The notes: generated by a model not told the origin, from the sequence alone. A stretch of 64,000 nt of DNA from Ipomoea triloba (GCF_003576645.1 NC_044929.1:3136184-3200183), one strand, 5' to 3'; counted from the stretch's first letter, positions 1 through 11,533 are shown. Numbers and translations: made by a program.

Positions 1-180
1 AAATTTTTTTCCCCCCCCCCCCCCCCACATATATTACTTTTTTACCCCCTCCCCCCACAGGGACGGAGGTACATGGCCCCAAAATAAAAACAGTTTTTTA
101 GTTTTCTAATATATATAATTTTTTGGGATTACCTTTTGCGCCCCTCCCCCCACTATATTGTTTTTTGGCCCCCCACTATC
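1..180. repeat. C-rich and T-rich low-complexity segment
   Basis: A homopolymer of C starts near position 11 and is followed by repeated short C tracts such as CCCCTCCCCCCA. No coding potential is seen. The tracts look like the edge of a degenerate transposon or a poorly resolved homopolymer region; which one cannot be told from the window. Confidence 0.5.
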
Positions 181-186
181 TCCATA

Positions 187-400
187 ATAGGGTTGTGCAA
201 ATCCGACCCTACCTGAAGAAACCACCCCCGAATCAAGCCAATCCGACTCGAACTGTATCCGAAGGGCAGTATCCGAACCGCGAGGCTAAACGACGTCGGA
301 TAAGGGAATTCGGATAAAGTTGGATATTTTGATATCCAACCCGCCCGAATATCCGATATTTTTTAGGATTAGGTTTAGGATACATACCATGCGACATCGT
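187..400. mobile_element. Degenerate hAT-type MITE fragment
   Basis: It starts AATAGGGTTGTGCAAATCCG and is rich in short 'tatccga/aatccga' motifs. This resembles the TAGGGGTGAGCA-type ends seen at 3624 and 29140. Only the left end is recognisable, so the limits are approximate. No coding capacity. Confidence 0.35.
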
Positions 401-429
401 TTAATCTTTGTATATATATTTAATGAACG

Positions 430-1135
430 CCGATAGCGCTCATTTGCGCACTCGTTCACCTTGACACCTTCTCTGATTTCTCTTACTTCTACTTTCTTCT
501 CCAAATCGTCTATTTGCCTTTGTAGCCTTTCAACCAGGTCTTCCTGTGGTGTTCTGTGTCTAGTGGAGTGGTGCGGAGCCAGCCCACCAGATTCGCCCAT
601 CCTTTCTCTGGGTGGTCGCCTGGTTACTGCCTTGCTTGCTTGTTGACGGGACCTCTATTGGAGGATCCTTGCACCCCCAGCCGATCCTGGACAGATCTAG
701 AAGCCATCGACCGTTCTCGAGCAGATCTGGAAATTGGCTGAGGACCGCCGTCCTGTCGTTGAGTTTTGTCTTGCCTCGGAGATTGCACTTCCTCCTCCAG
801 AGGGGGTGGTGGAGGTAGAGTTTGGCCTTGCATTCCCGCAACTAGTTGGGTCATTGTCGCCGCCGCCTGTTGGATGACCTGCGCTGCTGCCTGAAGGTCC
901 ACCGCTTGAGCGGCAGCAGCAATTGCTGGGAGGGGAGTGTGGCCACCACCATGGTTGTTGTTGAGTTGGCTACGGAGGCCAGGTCACCTTCTCTGCGGTG
1001 ATTGTTGTTGAGTTGGCTGCGAAGGTCACCACCGCGGTTACTGTTGAGCTGCTCACGAAGATTGCCCGAGGGTTGACCCTTGTTCACCTGACGAGGAGTA
1101 TGCGAGCTGCTGGATCCGGATGCCATTGATAGTGA
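430..1135 (-). pseudogene. Antisense gag N-terminal remnant of an LTR retrotransposon
   Basis: Read on the minus strand, the start MASGSSSSHTPRQ (ATG near 1123) leads into an Asn/Gln/Arg-rich stretch. After frame changes come a Gln/Ala-rich segment with a proline run (about 820-900), a basic Ser/Arg stretch ending RSVQDRLG (about 680-740), and a coiled-coil-like stretch, RLQRQIDDLEKKV (about 490-540). This order, a disordered N-terminus with an RSVxDRLG motif and then a short heptad-rich segment, is typical of plant Ty3/gypsy-like gag N-termini. Frameshifts and stops show it is dead. No capsid, protease or reverse transcriptase is present, so it is a truncated end. The 5' LTR or leader would lie to the right (1200-1620). 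Confidence 0.55.
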
Positions 1136-1392
1136 TGATGTGAACTGAGTGGTTTGTGATTTTGTGAATTTTGCCTGAGATCTGCTCTCGTCTCTCAATG
1201 AAAGCACCAATGACGGTAATAATGTGTTACCGGTATGTATTTGAGTATTATTGAGTATTTGAACACAATATTGAGTACAGTGTTTGAGTGCAATGCTCAG
1301 TATACAATTGAGTTCAGAATGTGTTTTTGCCTAAGTTCAAGTGTCGTGTTCTACTTTGTGTTGTGAGCCTTTTTATTTCCTTCAGCTCAGTA

Positions 1393-1590
1393 ATGGAGCG
1401 TTAATGCCAAGGGCTGAGGAGCCGTTGAGCATTAATGCCTTGAGCTGAACGTTGGGCATTAATGCTGAGGAGTTGAACGTTGGGCACCAATGCTGAGGAG
1501 CTGAACGTTGGACATCAATGTTGAGGAGCTGAACGTTGGGCATCAATGCTGAGGAGTTGAACCGTTGAGCATTGATGCTGAGGAGTGAGG
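1393..1590. repeat. Tandem array, about 28-bp unit, about 6 copies
   Basis: Successive units read close to TGAACGTTGGGCATCAATG followed by CTGAGGAGC. Neighbouring units differ at a few positions; the first two are the most diverged. The array lies upstream of the antisense gag start, so it is probably part of that retrotransposon's leader or LTR. Confidence 0.8.
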
Positions 1591-1659
1591 TGTCTTGGGT
1601 AGGAACAATAGCGGATTAGTAATATTTTTTTTTAATTTTATATTAGGGTATCCAATTAT

Positions 1660-2493
1660 GCCGTTTGGTTGGAGAGAATTGCAATTCCCTCCAAATGAGG
1701 GACAAATTTGTTAGTGTAAAGACAATTTTGCCCCTCTCCTAATACCCTTCGTTTTTCTTCTTTCTTCTTCTACTACTACTACTTGAGTGATGGAATTAGG
1801 AGGGAAAATACTTGAAATTTCATGGGAGAGTAATAATGTGAGAATTTAAATTCCAATTTTTGGTTTATAGGAATAGAATTATTACTAATTTAAAATATAA
1901 TGGTTGGTATACACGGGATTATGAGAATTGAAAAGTAATAAGTAGTATAAAATTCAAAATGACGATACTTATTACTATGTATTATTATCATCATCATCAC
2001 ATTATTATTAGGCAAATACGCTATACCTATATAGAATACAAATTTTATTGTTGAAAACACACAGACCAAATTCAAATGTTGCTTTTGAAAATTTATGTAA
2101 TGCTATAAATAAATCATATAATTGAATTGAAAACAATAAAATAGATAAGAGAGTTTTGAGAAAACATATTTGATTGAGGTTGAGCTGCTGATTGACATTT
2201 TATGGCTAGAGTAGAAGAAGACACACTATAATAGAGACTGAGATGTCATACATCAATTTTAAGTTTAAAAAAAAATTGAGTACCTAATTTAGTCTCAAAG
2301 TTATCTTTCTTTTTTCTTCCTAAAAACCATGGAATTAAAATACCAAGGAGGTCATGGGATTCTAATTCCATGAAAATGAGGGAATTACATTTGTTTGGTG
2401 TGAGGGAATTCTAATTCCTTCACACCAAACAAGGAATTTACTTACCTTCAAAATTAAGTAAAATGAAATTGTAATTTCTTCTAACCAAACGCC
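1660..2493. mobile_element. MITE-like element with about 27-bp terminal inverted repeats
   Basis: The left end GCCGTTTGGTTGGAGAGAAT is matched in reverse at the right end, TTCTTCTAACCAAACGGC-like (ending CCAAACGCC at 2493). A second, internal GGAATT/AATTCC inverted pair sits near 2395-2450. The interior is non-coding. I could not see a clean target-site duplication, so the superfamily (hAT or PIF/Harbinger) is left open. Confidence 0.55.
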
Positions 2494-2993
2494 TTAATAT
2501 TTCTACATTAATTTAAATACGATGACGCACAAATGAGACTATTAGATTACATTGACTAAATAATGAGGTGAGAGTGAGGAGGTGCAACTGCCCCCATTGC
2601 CCCTCTAAATCTTCCCTTTTGGAGTGGGCACAATAGTCAACGCAAGAATACAATTTGGATTGCCACTATAAATAGTCGTGAACTTAATTCAGTCAGAAAC
2701 TAATATGTGGATAAAAATAAATTAATTCTTAACCTAGTTAGAATGACAGGGAATGCAACATCAGATTACATGAAAGATATAAGCTATTTACAGATAGAAG
2801 CTGAATAGGCTATAAAAACCCATCTCAATATATATTAAACCACCTCACTCACTTATCATCCACTACATTCTACACAATCCAAAAGATATGCTTTAGTGAA
2901 AAGCATGTTGTTACAGACTAAAATTTGATGTAATCTCAGGAATTTACATAGGCTTAGCTTAGCTTAGCTTGCACACAATGTCTGTCTGCAGCC
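2494..2993. other. AT-rich intergenic / kinase 3' region
   Basis: No gene is seen. The part next to 2993 is the 3' untranslated region and polyadenylation zone of the minus-strand kinase. It carries a short TTAGC-unit tandem run at about 2951-2970. Confidence 0.5.
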
Positions 2994-5900
2994 TCACCTT
3001 GCCCGCGGGGACTTTAGCAGTGGCGAGGCCGAGGGGGTTGGAGTCATGGGCGATCGGGGCTGCTTCAGTGGCGACATTCTAGGATGGTTGGGAGTGCGTT
3101 GTTGCTGCTCTGGTTGCAAGAGTTTGGAGGACCCTTTCGGGGCTTGGAGCTCCTCGAGTGCAGCCAAAACGTCGGACATGCACGGCCTGAGCTTAGGCTC
3201 GGGGCTTAAGCACTGCACTGCGAGGCTGGCGGCTGTGTATGCTGCTTTCTGAGGGTACTGCCCCCCGAGTTTGGTGTCCATTATACGAAATAGCCTCCGC
3301 TTGTCCCCTAAGTACGGTCTAGCCCAGTCCACGAGGTTCTGCTCCACGCCCACGTTTGTATTGTCAACTGCTCGACGCCCTGACAATAGCTCGAGCAAAA
3401 CAACTCCAAAGCTATATACATCGCTCTTTGCACTCAGGCGTCCTGTTAAATTGGGAGGCGAATTAGTCACAAACATTAGTGCAACGGAATTTTAGACATT
3501 CTAAACACTAAAGTAAGTTGCAAAAATAACATGTTGGCCGAGGCCCGTATAGGGCCAAGTCTAGCACCAGGTGGCTAGGGGTATTATTGGGTGGAGGTGC
3601 CTGAAGGGCCAAGTCCAACACCTTAGGGGTGAGCATCGGTTGGTTACGGTTAATAACCGACTGATAACCGAATAATCGATCGTGATTTTTTAATCTACAT
3701 AACCGAACGAAACCGACCGAATATTGTAGGGTTCATGCTCACCCCTACAGCACCCTGCCTCTCGAAAATGTGGTAGTATAAGGAAATAAAGTTGTCCCTT
3801 CCCTACAAACTATAGCTTTTAGCATAATGGTAAGCACTAGATCCTAACATAACAGTGTAACACCATAATTAGTGAGCATATCGTTTTTAATAACATGGTC
3901 TTTGTACAGAAAGTACTACTAAAATCTGGTAAAAGAATGGAAAAAAGAACTAACCTGTCGCTACATATTCTGGGGCAGCATAGCCATGTGTACCCATTAC
4001 TTGAGTGGACACATGAGTACGATCGCCAGTCGGTCCTGCCTTGGCCAAACCAAAATCGGACAATTTTGCATTGAATTCCTGCATTTCCAGGAGTAATTCA
4101 ACCTTACGAGCGCTTAAGAAGATGGAGTTTTAAGTTTTAACAAACAACTTTAGGCTACACAGATGGAACTAGAAAGCTTGTCAGTTTATAAACCATACCG
4201 CATCTAGGAGAATATTTGAAGCCTTAAAATCCCGATATATAACTTGTTCTTTAGCGTCATGCAGGAAAGCAAGGCCCCTGGCAGCACCGATAGCAACTTT
4301 GATTCTCGTAGCCCAATTAAGAGGCTGTGGCCCTCCTGCGAAGCAAAGAAGAGACAACGGTTCAGCATCCAATTTAAAATCCAAAGCAATAGAAGATACA
4401 TACTCGGTAATATTTAATCCAAGAAACAGCAGATTGAACAAGTAACATATACAATGAGTAAGAAACCTATAAAGACGGGGTAACCCCAACCGAGTTAGTC
4501 TAGCTGTTGGCTGGGTAACCACAAGTTCCAAGTTCGACTCCCAGTGGGAGTGGCCTATTGGCCTTTTTGGTTTATGTCAGTCAGCTATAGACAACTTAGA
4601 CTGGTTTACTTCCTTGTGGCCCTTTCCTGACTAAGGTCAGAAGGCGGGGTAGTGGCTACAGGTTTCCCCTATCACCCAAAAAAAAGAAACCTACAAAGAA
4701 ATTTGAGCAAATTGAAATGACGGAGTTGTATAGTTGAAAATTTACTTCTAAACAGATGATTCTCCAAGCTGCCTTTAGGCATGAACTCATACACCAAAAG
4801 TCGATTTTCCCCTTCAGTGCAGTAACCAATAAGTTTAACCAGGTTCGGATGATGAAGTTGCCCGAGATAATTAACTTCAGTCTGCAAGGCATTGGCTATA
4901 AATTAAAAAGAACCAAAAATAAAAAATAAAAAAATCACCCATTAACAGAGGAGATCGAGATGAAGCATACCAGCCACTCCTTGTGACCTTGAAAACCTTC
5001 GGGCTTTAGCCTCTTGACAGCAACAACCATCCCAAATCCCGGCTTTGCAGCGCTAAGAGTATGCTCGTCTATCCACCCTTTGAATACGTATCCAAACCCT
5101 CCCTCCCCAAGAAGACTGTCGGGTCTGAAGTTTCTGGTTGCATTCCTCAGTTCGTTAAATTGAAAGGCTTTAACATGAGGCGATAATAATATTTCGCTTT
5201 CAGAACGTGGAGTCGGGAGGCTATCAACACTGCTTTTTCTACCATTTGACGGAATACTTAAGGAGGAAGGGACAGAATAGCTGCTCGTTTTGCTGGCAAC
5301 TCTTGCCACTTCAGCAGCTGGAAGAAGAAAAACAGAAAAAAAAGCATTAGTCATTTACTTAATTAATACAGTAGGGTTTTCTAGTGCTCGTCAATATGTA
5401 CAATGTGTTATACCTAAAATTGAAGAAAAGCCAAGAACAGTGACCAAAATAGATTCAGATTCATGCAAACACTCATTAGGAAATGGGTAGAGAAAGCTAA
5501 TCAATTTTATTTCAGAATGCATAGTATGCCAAATAAAGTAATAAACCAACAGTTTTTATTGTGTGAAACAACATTTCTTATGGCTAAGAATTTCCAGGCT
5601 CAAGGCTTCAAATTAACACTAATGAACTCTACACTTCAAAATGAACTTTCCACTATCATTCAGTTGTTCACCCTTCACCCCACCTTCCCTTAATTCAAAT
5701 AAAAACGGGTACAATATGAGAAGCAGAGCTAAAGAGCCGTTTCGAAAATTGTGGTAACTCATCTCTATAAAGTAAAACAATGTGCTAAAGCTATAACTAG
5801 TCCCGGCTCTGGAACCACTTGTTAGGATCAATCACTTACCACTACGCCAAAAACTATAGCTAATAGTAAAGGTAAAACTTTATTTTCCTTATACCACCAC

Positions 5901-6631
5901 ATTTTCGAGAGGGGATGCTGGACTCGAGCCCTTCAGACCTCTGCCCAACAATCCCCTAGCCACCTGATGCTAGACTTGGCCCTCCAGGCCCCTCCACCCA
6001 ACAATTCCCCTAGCCACCTGGTACTGGACTTCGTCCTTCATCGGGGGCTACCCAACAAACAAAAACTAGGCAAGCCCTATAGAAATTAAGATTATATAGT
6101 ATGAATGAAAAGAGTGATTGAATTCAACAATTCATTCCAAGACCTGAGTACTTATTAATGGTGGGCAGAATCACAATGAAAGAAAAGAGAGATATCCAAA
6201 CACAAGCCCCAGCTCTGAACCAAACCATCCAAATAGAACCCAGAATACATTAATTATTAACACAGACATCAAAATTTTAAAAATTGGCATAGTTCCACCA
6301 AGAAATTCCATCTTCTTCTAATTACAACCCAAACCCAGACCCTCTAACTGTTACTTTCAACCTCAAAGACCTCAACTTTAAGCCAACCAAGATCTCAACT
6401 CTATACAATAAATAGAGAAAAAACAGAAAAAACAGAAAAAACAATTCAATTAACGCCAAGCATATAGCAAAGCAAGTAATGCCATTAATAAATCTAAGTT
6501 CCTTTCGCTCAATTAAAAGGAAAAGAAGAATAAATTTGAGAGAGAGAGAGGGAGAAATGAGAAGTACCAGAGGGGGTGTGAGAGCTCAAAGTGGCATCAA
6601 CTTTAGCAGAGGAACCAACGCAATTACCCAT
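2994..6631 (-). CDS. Receptor-like cytoplasmic kinase VII (PBL2/PBL3, APK2-like), 418 aa
   Basis: Probable membrane-tethered Ser/Thr protein kinase relaying signals from cell-surface receptor kinases. Exons on the minus strand: 6631-6568, 5317-4971, 4881-4746, 4335-4199, 4078-3955, 3442-2994. All junctions are GT-AG and phases join without a break (1257 nt with TGA). The start MGNCVGSS is a classic Gly2 N-myristoylation plus Cys4 palmitoylation signal. The kinase domain follows: Gly loop GEGGFG (92-97), catalytic Lys123 in [14 protein letters not shown] with Asp218, DFG at 236-238, then a threonine-rich activation segment and GYAAPEY. YRD replacing HRD is normal for this subfamily. The C-terminal tail (about 370-418) is Pro/Ser/Lys-rich and probably disordered. 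Introns 1, 3 and 5 carry transposon insertions, but every coding and splice site looks intact. The subfamily is secure; which PBL it is orthologous to is inference. Confidence 0.95.
3532..3849 (+). mobile_element. Solo LTR (TRIM-like family) in kinase intron 5, TSD taaca
   Basis: It begins TGTTGGCC and ends CCTAACA, and is flanked by the direct duplication TAACA at 3527-3531 and 3850-3854. The same LTR sequence, inverted, is found at 5820-6057 in intron 1. It lacks an adjacent primer-binding site, as expected for a solo LTR. A hAT-type MITE sits inside it. It lies antisense to the kinase. Confidence 0.8.
3624..3747. mobile_element. hAT-type MITE nested in the solo LTR
   Basis: The ends are perfect inverted repeats, TAGGGGTGAGCA and TGCTCACCCCTA. 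The 8-bp flanks CAACACCT (3616-3623) and CAGCACCC (3748-3755) match at 6 of 8 positions, the length expected for hAT. The interior is a set of AACCGA/TCGGTT motifs and is non-coding. Confidence 0.75.
4475..4683 (+). mobile_element. tRNA-derived SINE in kinase intron 3 with 15-bp TSD
   Basis: A roughly 209-bp insert holds a pol III B-box-like AAGTTCGACTCCC near 4530-4542, an A-box-like segment near 4490-4510, and a poly-A tail. It is flanked by AAGAAACCTATAAAG (4460-4474) and AAGAAACCTACAAAG (4684-4698), one mismatch in 15. A relative of its body (TAGACTGGTTTACTTC) occurs antisense at 49511-49700. Confidence 0.85.
5770..6057 (-). mobile_element. TRIM-like retrotransposon fragment in kinase intron 1
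   Basis: An LTR copy runs 5820-6057 (TGTTAGGATC to CCCAACA), inverted relative to the copy in intron 5. Immediately before it, GGCTCTGGAACCACT is the complement of a degenerate tRNA-iMet primer-binding site (canonical TGGTATCAGAGC). Part of a second, truncated LTR (CTAAAGCTATAACTAG) lies at about 5785-5800. Confidence 0.6.
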
Positions 6632-8149
6632 CAAGATAACAATAACACACCAACCAAGAAATACCCAATTCTTGAAGACCCACAAAAATCTAGCAATAAA
6701 TATAAAGGCCTCAAGAAAATAAGCATAAACTGAAACCTAGAAGAAAAGCTAGGTTCTTGTTGTAAACTGAGATGGAAAACAGAAGGGAGAAAGATAAGAG
6801 AGGAAACAAAGCCCAAAGCTAAAAGGAAATGGAAGACTAGCTAGCTTCCTCTGGCCTTCCCTTACACATTTACTTTAAAATTTTCTTGTTTGGTTAAAGG
6901 GATAATGGAATAGAGGCAGAAAATGACAAAGGGGTGAGCTTTGTGAAAACGTGTTGGCAACCATAGGTGACCCATTTCTGCAGTTTTCACACGGCCACGT
7001 GAGATGTACCCCAAACCCAGGGGAATTTATCGCACTGACAAGTCAAACATGGCAACACCAGAAATTAACGGTTACACCTTTTTTGGGTAAATTATCAAGT
7101 CTAATTTTGTTGGATTTTTACTTTTTTAGAGTAATTCTAAGAGTAGGGTTTTTTGCAGGTGATATAGCCAAGGATGGTTAGGAGAAGAAAAAACAAAACA
7201 TGAAAAAAAAAAAAGATTTGGTCTTACGTTTTTAAATTGTAAGGATATATTCTTTTTTTTTTTTACTTATAAATTCTAATGACTATAACTATTACAAGTA
7301 GTAGATCGCTCTAATTACATAATTAATAAAAAAAAAATTTATTTATTAAGGAAGGGAAAAACCCAAATACAATTGAGCCTGTTTAGCCAATATCATACAT
7401 GAAACGCCATGATGGGCAACTAATTTTATGCGCAACTAATTTTATCATACTCTAGAAGACGAGCACATCTACTGCGGCTGAGAAAGCATGTAGAGTGATA
7501 CAATTTTGATGATCTTGCAAGTTGGTCAGGGATTGTGTTGAGCTCACAAGGGATTACCTCTAATTTCCATGACTCTACTTGTCTTAATAAATAAAAAAAT
7601 AACAAAAAATTTTGAAAAATTAGAGTAATAGACTACTAAAAGAACATGGACATTTATAATAGATTGTTTAACAATAGACTCGCCATTACCCTAATATGGC
7701 ATCAGATTATACACTTTTATTCATAGTTAAACATTTTAATTTACTTTAGAAGATAAAAATATGGACATTTATAATAGATTGTTTGACAAATAGATTTAAA
7801 AAATAGGCAATATTATACACCAAATTTTCAAGTGTCAATTTTTTTTCTATCTTATTGAGTTTCTATTTTATAGTTAATCAACAACACTCAAAGTGTGATG
7901 GGGTTCAAACTTTTGACCTCTCTAAATGACAAGAGTGTACGGTCACTCACGTCAATCAATTAAGTTAGCTAGTTAAAAGTACATTATAAAACGGTTAATT
8001 TGAATAATATTTTCATCTAGAACTATTAATGATTGAACAAAATATAAATAGAAAAGTAAAGATATATCAGGTGAATGTATGTTTTGTTGCCCAAAGTCAC
8101 AACTACTCGGAAAAGGATCTTTTTCATCACCAGTTACCCCTCAATAAGT
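6632..8149. other. Kinase upstream region and AT-rich spacer
   Basis: 6632-6900 should contain the 5' untranslated region and promoter of the minus-strand kinase. It is rich in GAGA/AAG, and I see no clear TATA box. The remainder holds no gene. Confidence 0.5.
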
Positions 8150-8158
8150 CAAGGCACA

Positions 8159-8857
8159 GGCAAATTATACTGTGCACCGCGGTGCACATAACAATGTGCA
8201 CCACGTACCTAAACGACGTCGTTTTGAGCATTGTAAACTAATTGTCCTTTTTTTTTTTGGAAATCACGTTTCCCGTTTCGGCCAGTTTCTGTATTTATGT
8301 TAATATTTTGTGTATTCCAGGCAATCATTCTGTGTATTCTAAGCAACCGTTCTATGTATTATAGGCAACCGTTATGTATATTCATGTTAGTAACACATGT
8401 TGTGATGTGTTTGTGCATTCGAATGTTTAGGAGGATGAGTTCTGTGTATTTTGTGTAAATATTATGTGTATTCATGTTATTAACACAAGTTGTGATGTGT
8501 TTGTGCATTCGAATGTTAGGATGATGAGTTCTGTGTATTTTGCGTCAATATTCTGTGTATTATGGAACATTCTGTGTATTCTATATAATGATTATGTGTA
8601 TTATAGATAATGAATTCCCTGGAGTCATTCGCGTCCACTAACTTCTGTGTATTTTGTGTCAATATTATGTGTATTCTGGGCAAACATTCTGTGTATTCTA
8701 GGCAAACGTTCTGTGTATTATAGATAATGATTATGTGTATTATAGATAATGAATTCCCTGAGTCATTCGCGTCTGCGTCTACTAACTCCGAAACGACGTC
8801 GTTTTACGTACGTGATGCACATTGCTATGTGCACCGTGGTGCAGGTTATAACGATTG
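8159..8857. mobile_element. Long-TIR Mutator-like element, 699 bp, TSD caaggcaca
   Basis: It is bounded by perfect 9-bp duplications CAAGGCACA (8150-8158 and 8858-8866). The left end is GGCAAATTATACTGTGCACC; the right end, read inward, is CAATCGTTATAACCTGCACC. The inverted repeats extend about 65 bp to AACGACGTCGTT. Each TIR holds its own near-palindrome (GTGCACCGCGGTGCAC). The interior is a degenerate array of TTCTGTGTATT units about 20 bp apart. No ORF fits a transposase, so it is non-autonomous. Confidence 0.88.
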
Positions 8858-8866
8858 CAAGGCACA

Positions 8867-11030
8867 TAGTTTCCCTTTTTCATCTTATGTTATTTTTATT
8901 TTCCGTCTTATTTTAATTGCAATATATAAATAAAGATTCAATTATTAATGGTGGAAATTAAAGCAGCCTTAAAATTTCTAGCGTTCACATGTATCATGTT
9001 CTAGTGATTACGTAATCATATATTCGTGCATTGAACCTATCCATGAGTGAAAGTTACAGTTCGCCCATTATTTATATCGCCAATATCGTCACTTCCAAAA
9101 AGTAGGCAAGACTGGCAGGTTGACTTAAGCAGGACTATAATATTTTAGATCACTCATATTGATAGATTTTTTTTTTTTGGGATAGAAGAGAGAGCGCGTA
9201 TGAGAGAAAATGTTAAGTATGTTACACTAATAAAGATTTTATGTTAGTGCACGTTTAACGCGCACCAACCATATTCAATGAGCACGTGTAATGCACGCAC
9301 CCGTTAGGTGCTTAAATGATAACTGACATTGTTTTTCCTACCCTATCTATCAGTTTGTCTTTTTATTATTAATTTTCTTCGTTTTTCTCTTTTTTATATT
9401 TGGCACAAAAAAATAAAACGTGTAGATCAAATATTAATCGCTAAGGGACTATTTAAAAAAAATTTCATCACATGTACTTTTATTATTATTGGGTGACAAA
9501 TGAAATATGTACTCACTACTTGAGGATATGCATTAGAGGGCTCAACCAAGAAGACATTTGTAAGAATTGAACTTGTTACAATTAGATATGAGAATCACGC
9601 TCCATTTACTCGATAAATAATCCTTTTTGGAGTGTATTTATTATTATTTTATAAAGACTTATTGGCATAAAAAACCTAAACATTTGCACTTTAAGACAAT
9701 TATATCTAAACCTTTAGAATGGGTGCTTTTATGTTTTGTGATAATTATATAAAATTTTGTATAATAATTGTATTAAAACCTTTAAAACTTGACAAAGTAA
9801 TACGGAGTATCAAATATTTATATTTTGTAACAATTATAATTTTCAATGCAAGAAGAAATTCCAATCTAACTAGGATTTCTTTGAGTTTGCATATAAATTA
9901 CATTTTTAAAAAATAAAAATATCAAAATATATACTCAAATTTATACACCGTAACTAAGGAAAATGCTAGTTTCCTCTAATTTTGCCACTCACAAATCAAC
10001 CATTCCATGATGTGGTAAAATCTTAAACATTAGTTTTTCATTTTCAAATTTAATTTTAATTCTATTAATTTCTAGGATTGTGCTATATCAATAATGGAAT
10101 GGTGATTTGTGAGTGGTAAAATTAAGAGCTTGTAGAACATATAAATCTATAGCAAAAAATGGATTCAACTCCTTTTATAAATATTTATTGTGTAAAATTT
10201 GAATTATTATTATATAAAGAGTTATGCCATTTGGGGTCCTCCGAGTATGGTGGTTTTATCACGTTTAGTTCTAAACTTTGAAATTGATCACCGGTGGTCA
10301 TTTGACATTCAAATTGTTACCATCTGTGGTACTTCAACTATCAAAATTTAACCACATATAGTCCTTCTAGGAGGATCACGACTGATTAAATTTTAAAAGT
10401 TAAAGAATTATGAGTGATTAAAGAATTAGTAGTATTCAAAAACTTGAACCATGGATAGAGAATTTAAAAATTTAGAACTATACAATAATGCGCAAGTAGA
10501 CCTAATATATTTCAGCATGCGCAAGGACATATTCACACGACGTGTCATTCATTGGTGCTAAAAAGTCAAATTAATTTTGCCAAATTATTCTCGGGTTGAC
10601 TAAAAAGCTTTCATTGTACGGACTAACTATTATTGTTTACTTTTTGTATGCTTGGGATGTGAAGTCAGCATATACGTTTATTTTACATCACACAAATTGT
10701 GAAAAGAAAAATTTTTTACTCACTATTGTCACATATTTAATACTAAAACTTTTAATATAATTAGATTTAAGTGTTATAATTTTATTAACATTTTCAACGG
10801 ATCATTTGTTACAATTTTCATTAAAGTTACAGTAAATTATATAACAAATTGATATTTTACTATCTTATAATCCCCTCTTTTTGTTGAAATTTTTTTCATA
10901 ACCGATATAATAAATAATTAGTTAGTAGGTTTTTTTTTCTTTAATGAAAAAGTAGTTTTTTTTAATGCTATATTATTTATTATGTCATTTATGAGCTTTT
11001 TGAAAAAGTTATAAACTATTAATTCATTCG
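8867..11030. other. AT-rich intergenic sequence
   Basis: No gene is recognised. A short inverted pair (TTTTGCCACTCACAAATC near 9978 and its reverse near 10105) and a partial repeat beginning TTTGGGGTCCTCCGAG at 10231 suggest further eroded MITEs, with no readable boundaries. Confidence 0.4.
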
Positions 11031-11533
11031 TATGTTGCCAATTAGTTAGCAAACTACGACAAACAAATACCTGGAGTATTTTGAAGTTATTGATTCACAA
11101 GGAAGTGAGGTATTAAGCACTAGGTACTAATTCATTCATGAGAAATTCCCACGTCACAAGAGATGGTTCAATATAATACACTAATACACTTGCGATTTGA
11201 TCATTGCCTCTCTTGTTTACTCTTTATTACTGTTCGTCACCCGTAGAGCAATATAGTTTCGGATCGCTCAGTCATCGACTGGTAGACCGACCGACTGACC
11301 AACCAAGCGACATTCCTCACCAGTCAAAACACGAGTACTTGTAGCGTATTCGTAGACCCCGTTTACATTTACACTATCACATATGTTGCCAGTTAGTTGT
11401 AGCAAACTACGACAAACAAATACCTGGAATATTTTGAAGTTATTGATCCACAAAGAAGTGAGATATTAAGCACTAGCTACTAATTCATTCATGAGAAGTT
11501 ATTCCCACGTCACACGAGACGGTTCAATATAAT
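11031..11533. repeat. Direct duplication of about 150 bp separated by about 205 bp
   Basis: The blocks at about 11031-11175 and 11383-11533 share long runs such as AACTACGACAAACAAATACC and GAAGTTATTGAT, and end in GGTTCAATATAAT. They differ by scattered substitutions and small indels. The spacer is not repeated. No coding role is seen. Confidence 0.85.

Noticed and set aside
3271..3495. Plus-strand frame over the kinase last exon
   Set aside because: It is the antisense of the conserved kinase subdomains, which read cleanly on the minus strand.
8159..8857. CRISPR-like look of the regularly spaced TTCTGTGTATT units
   Set aside because: Units are degenerate, spacing is irregular, spacers are not unique, and the whole lies inside a transposon in plant nuclear DNA.
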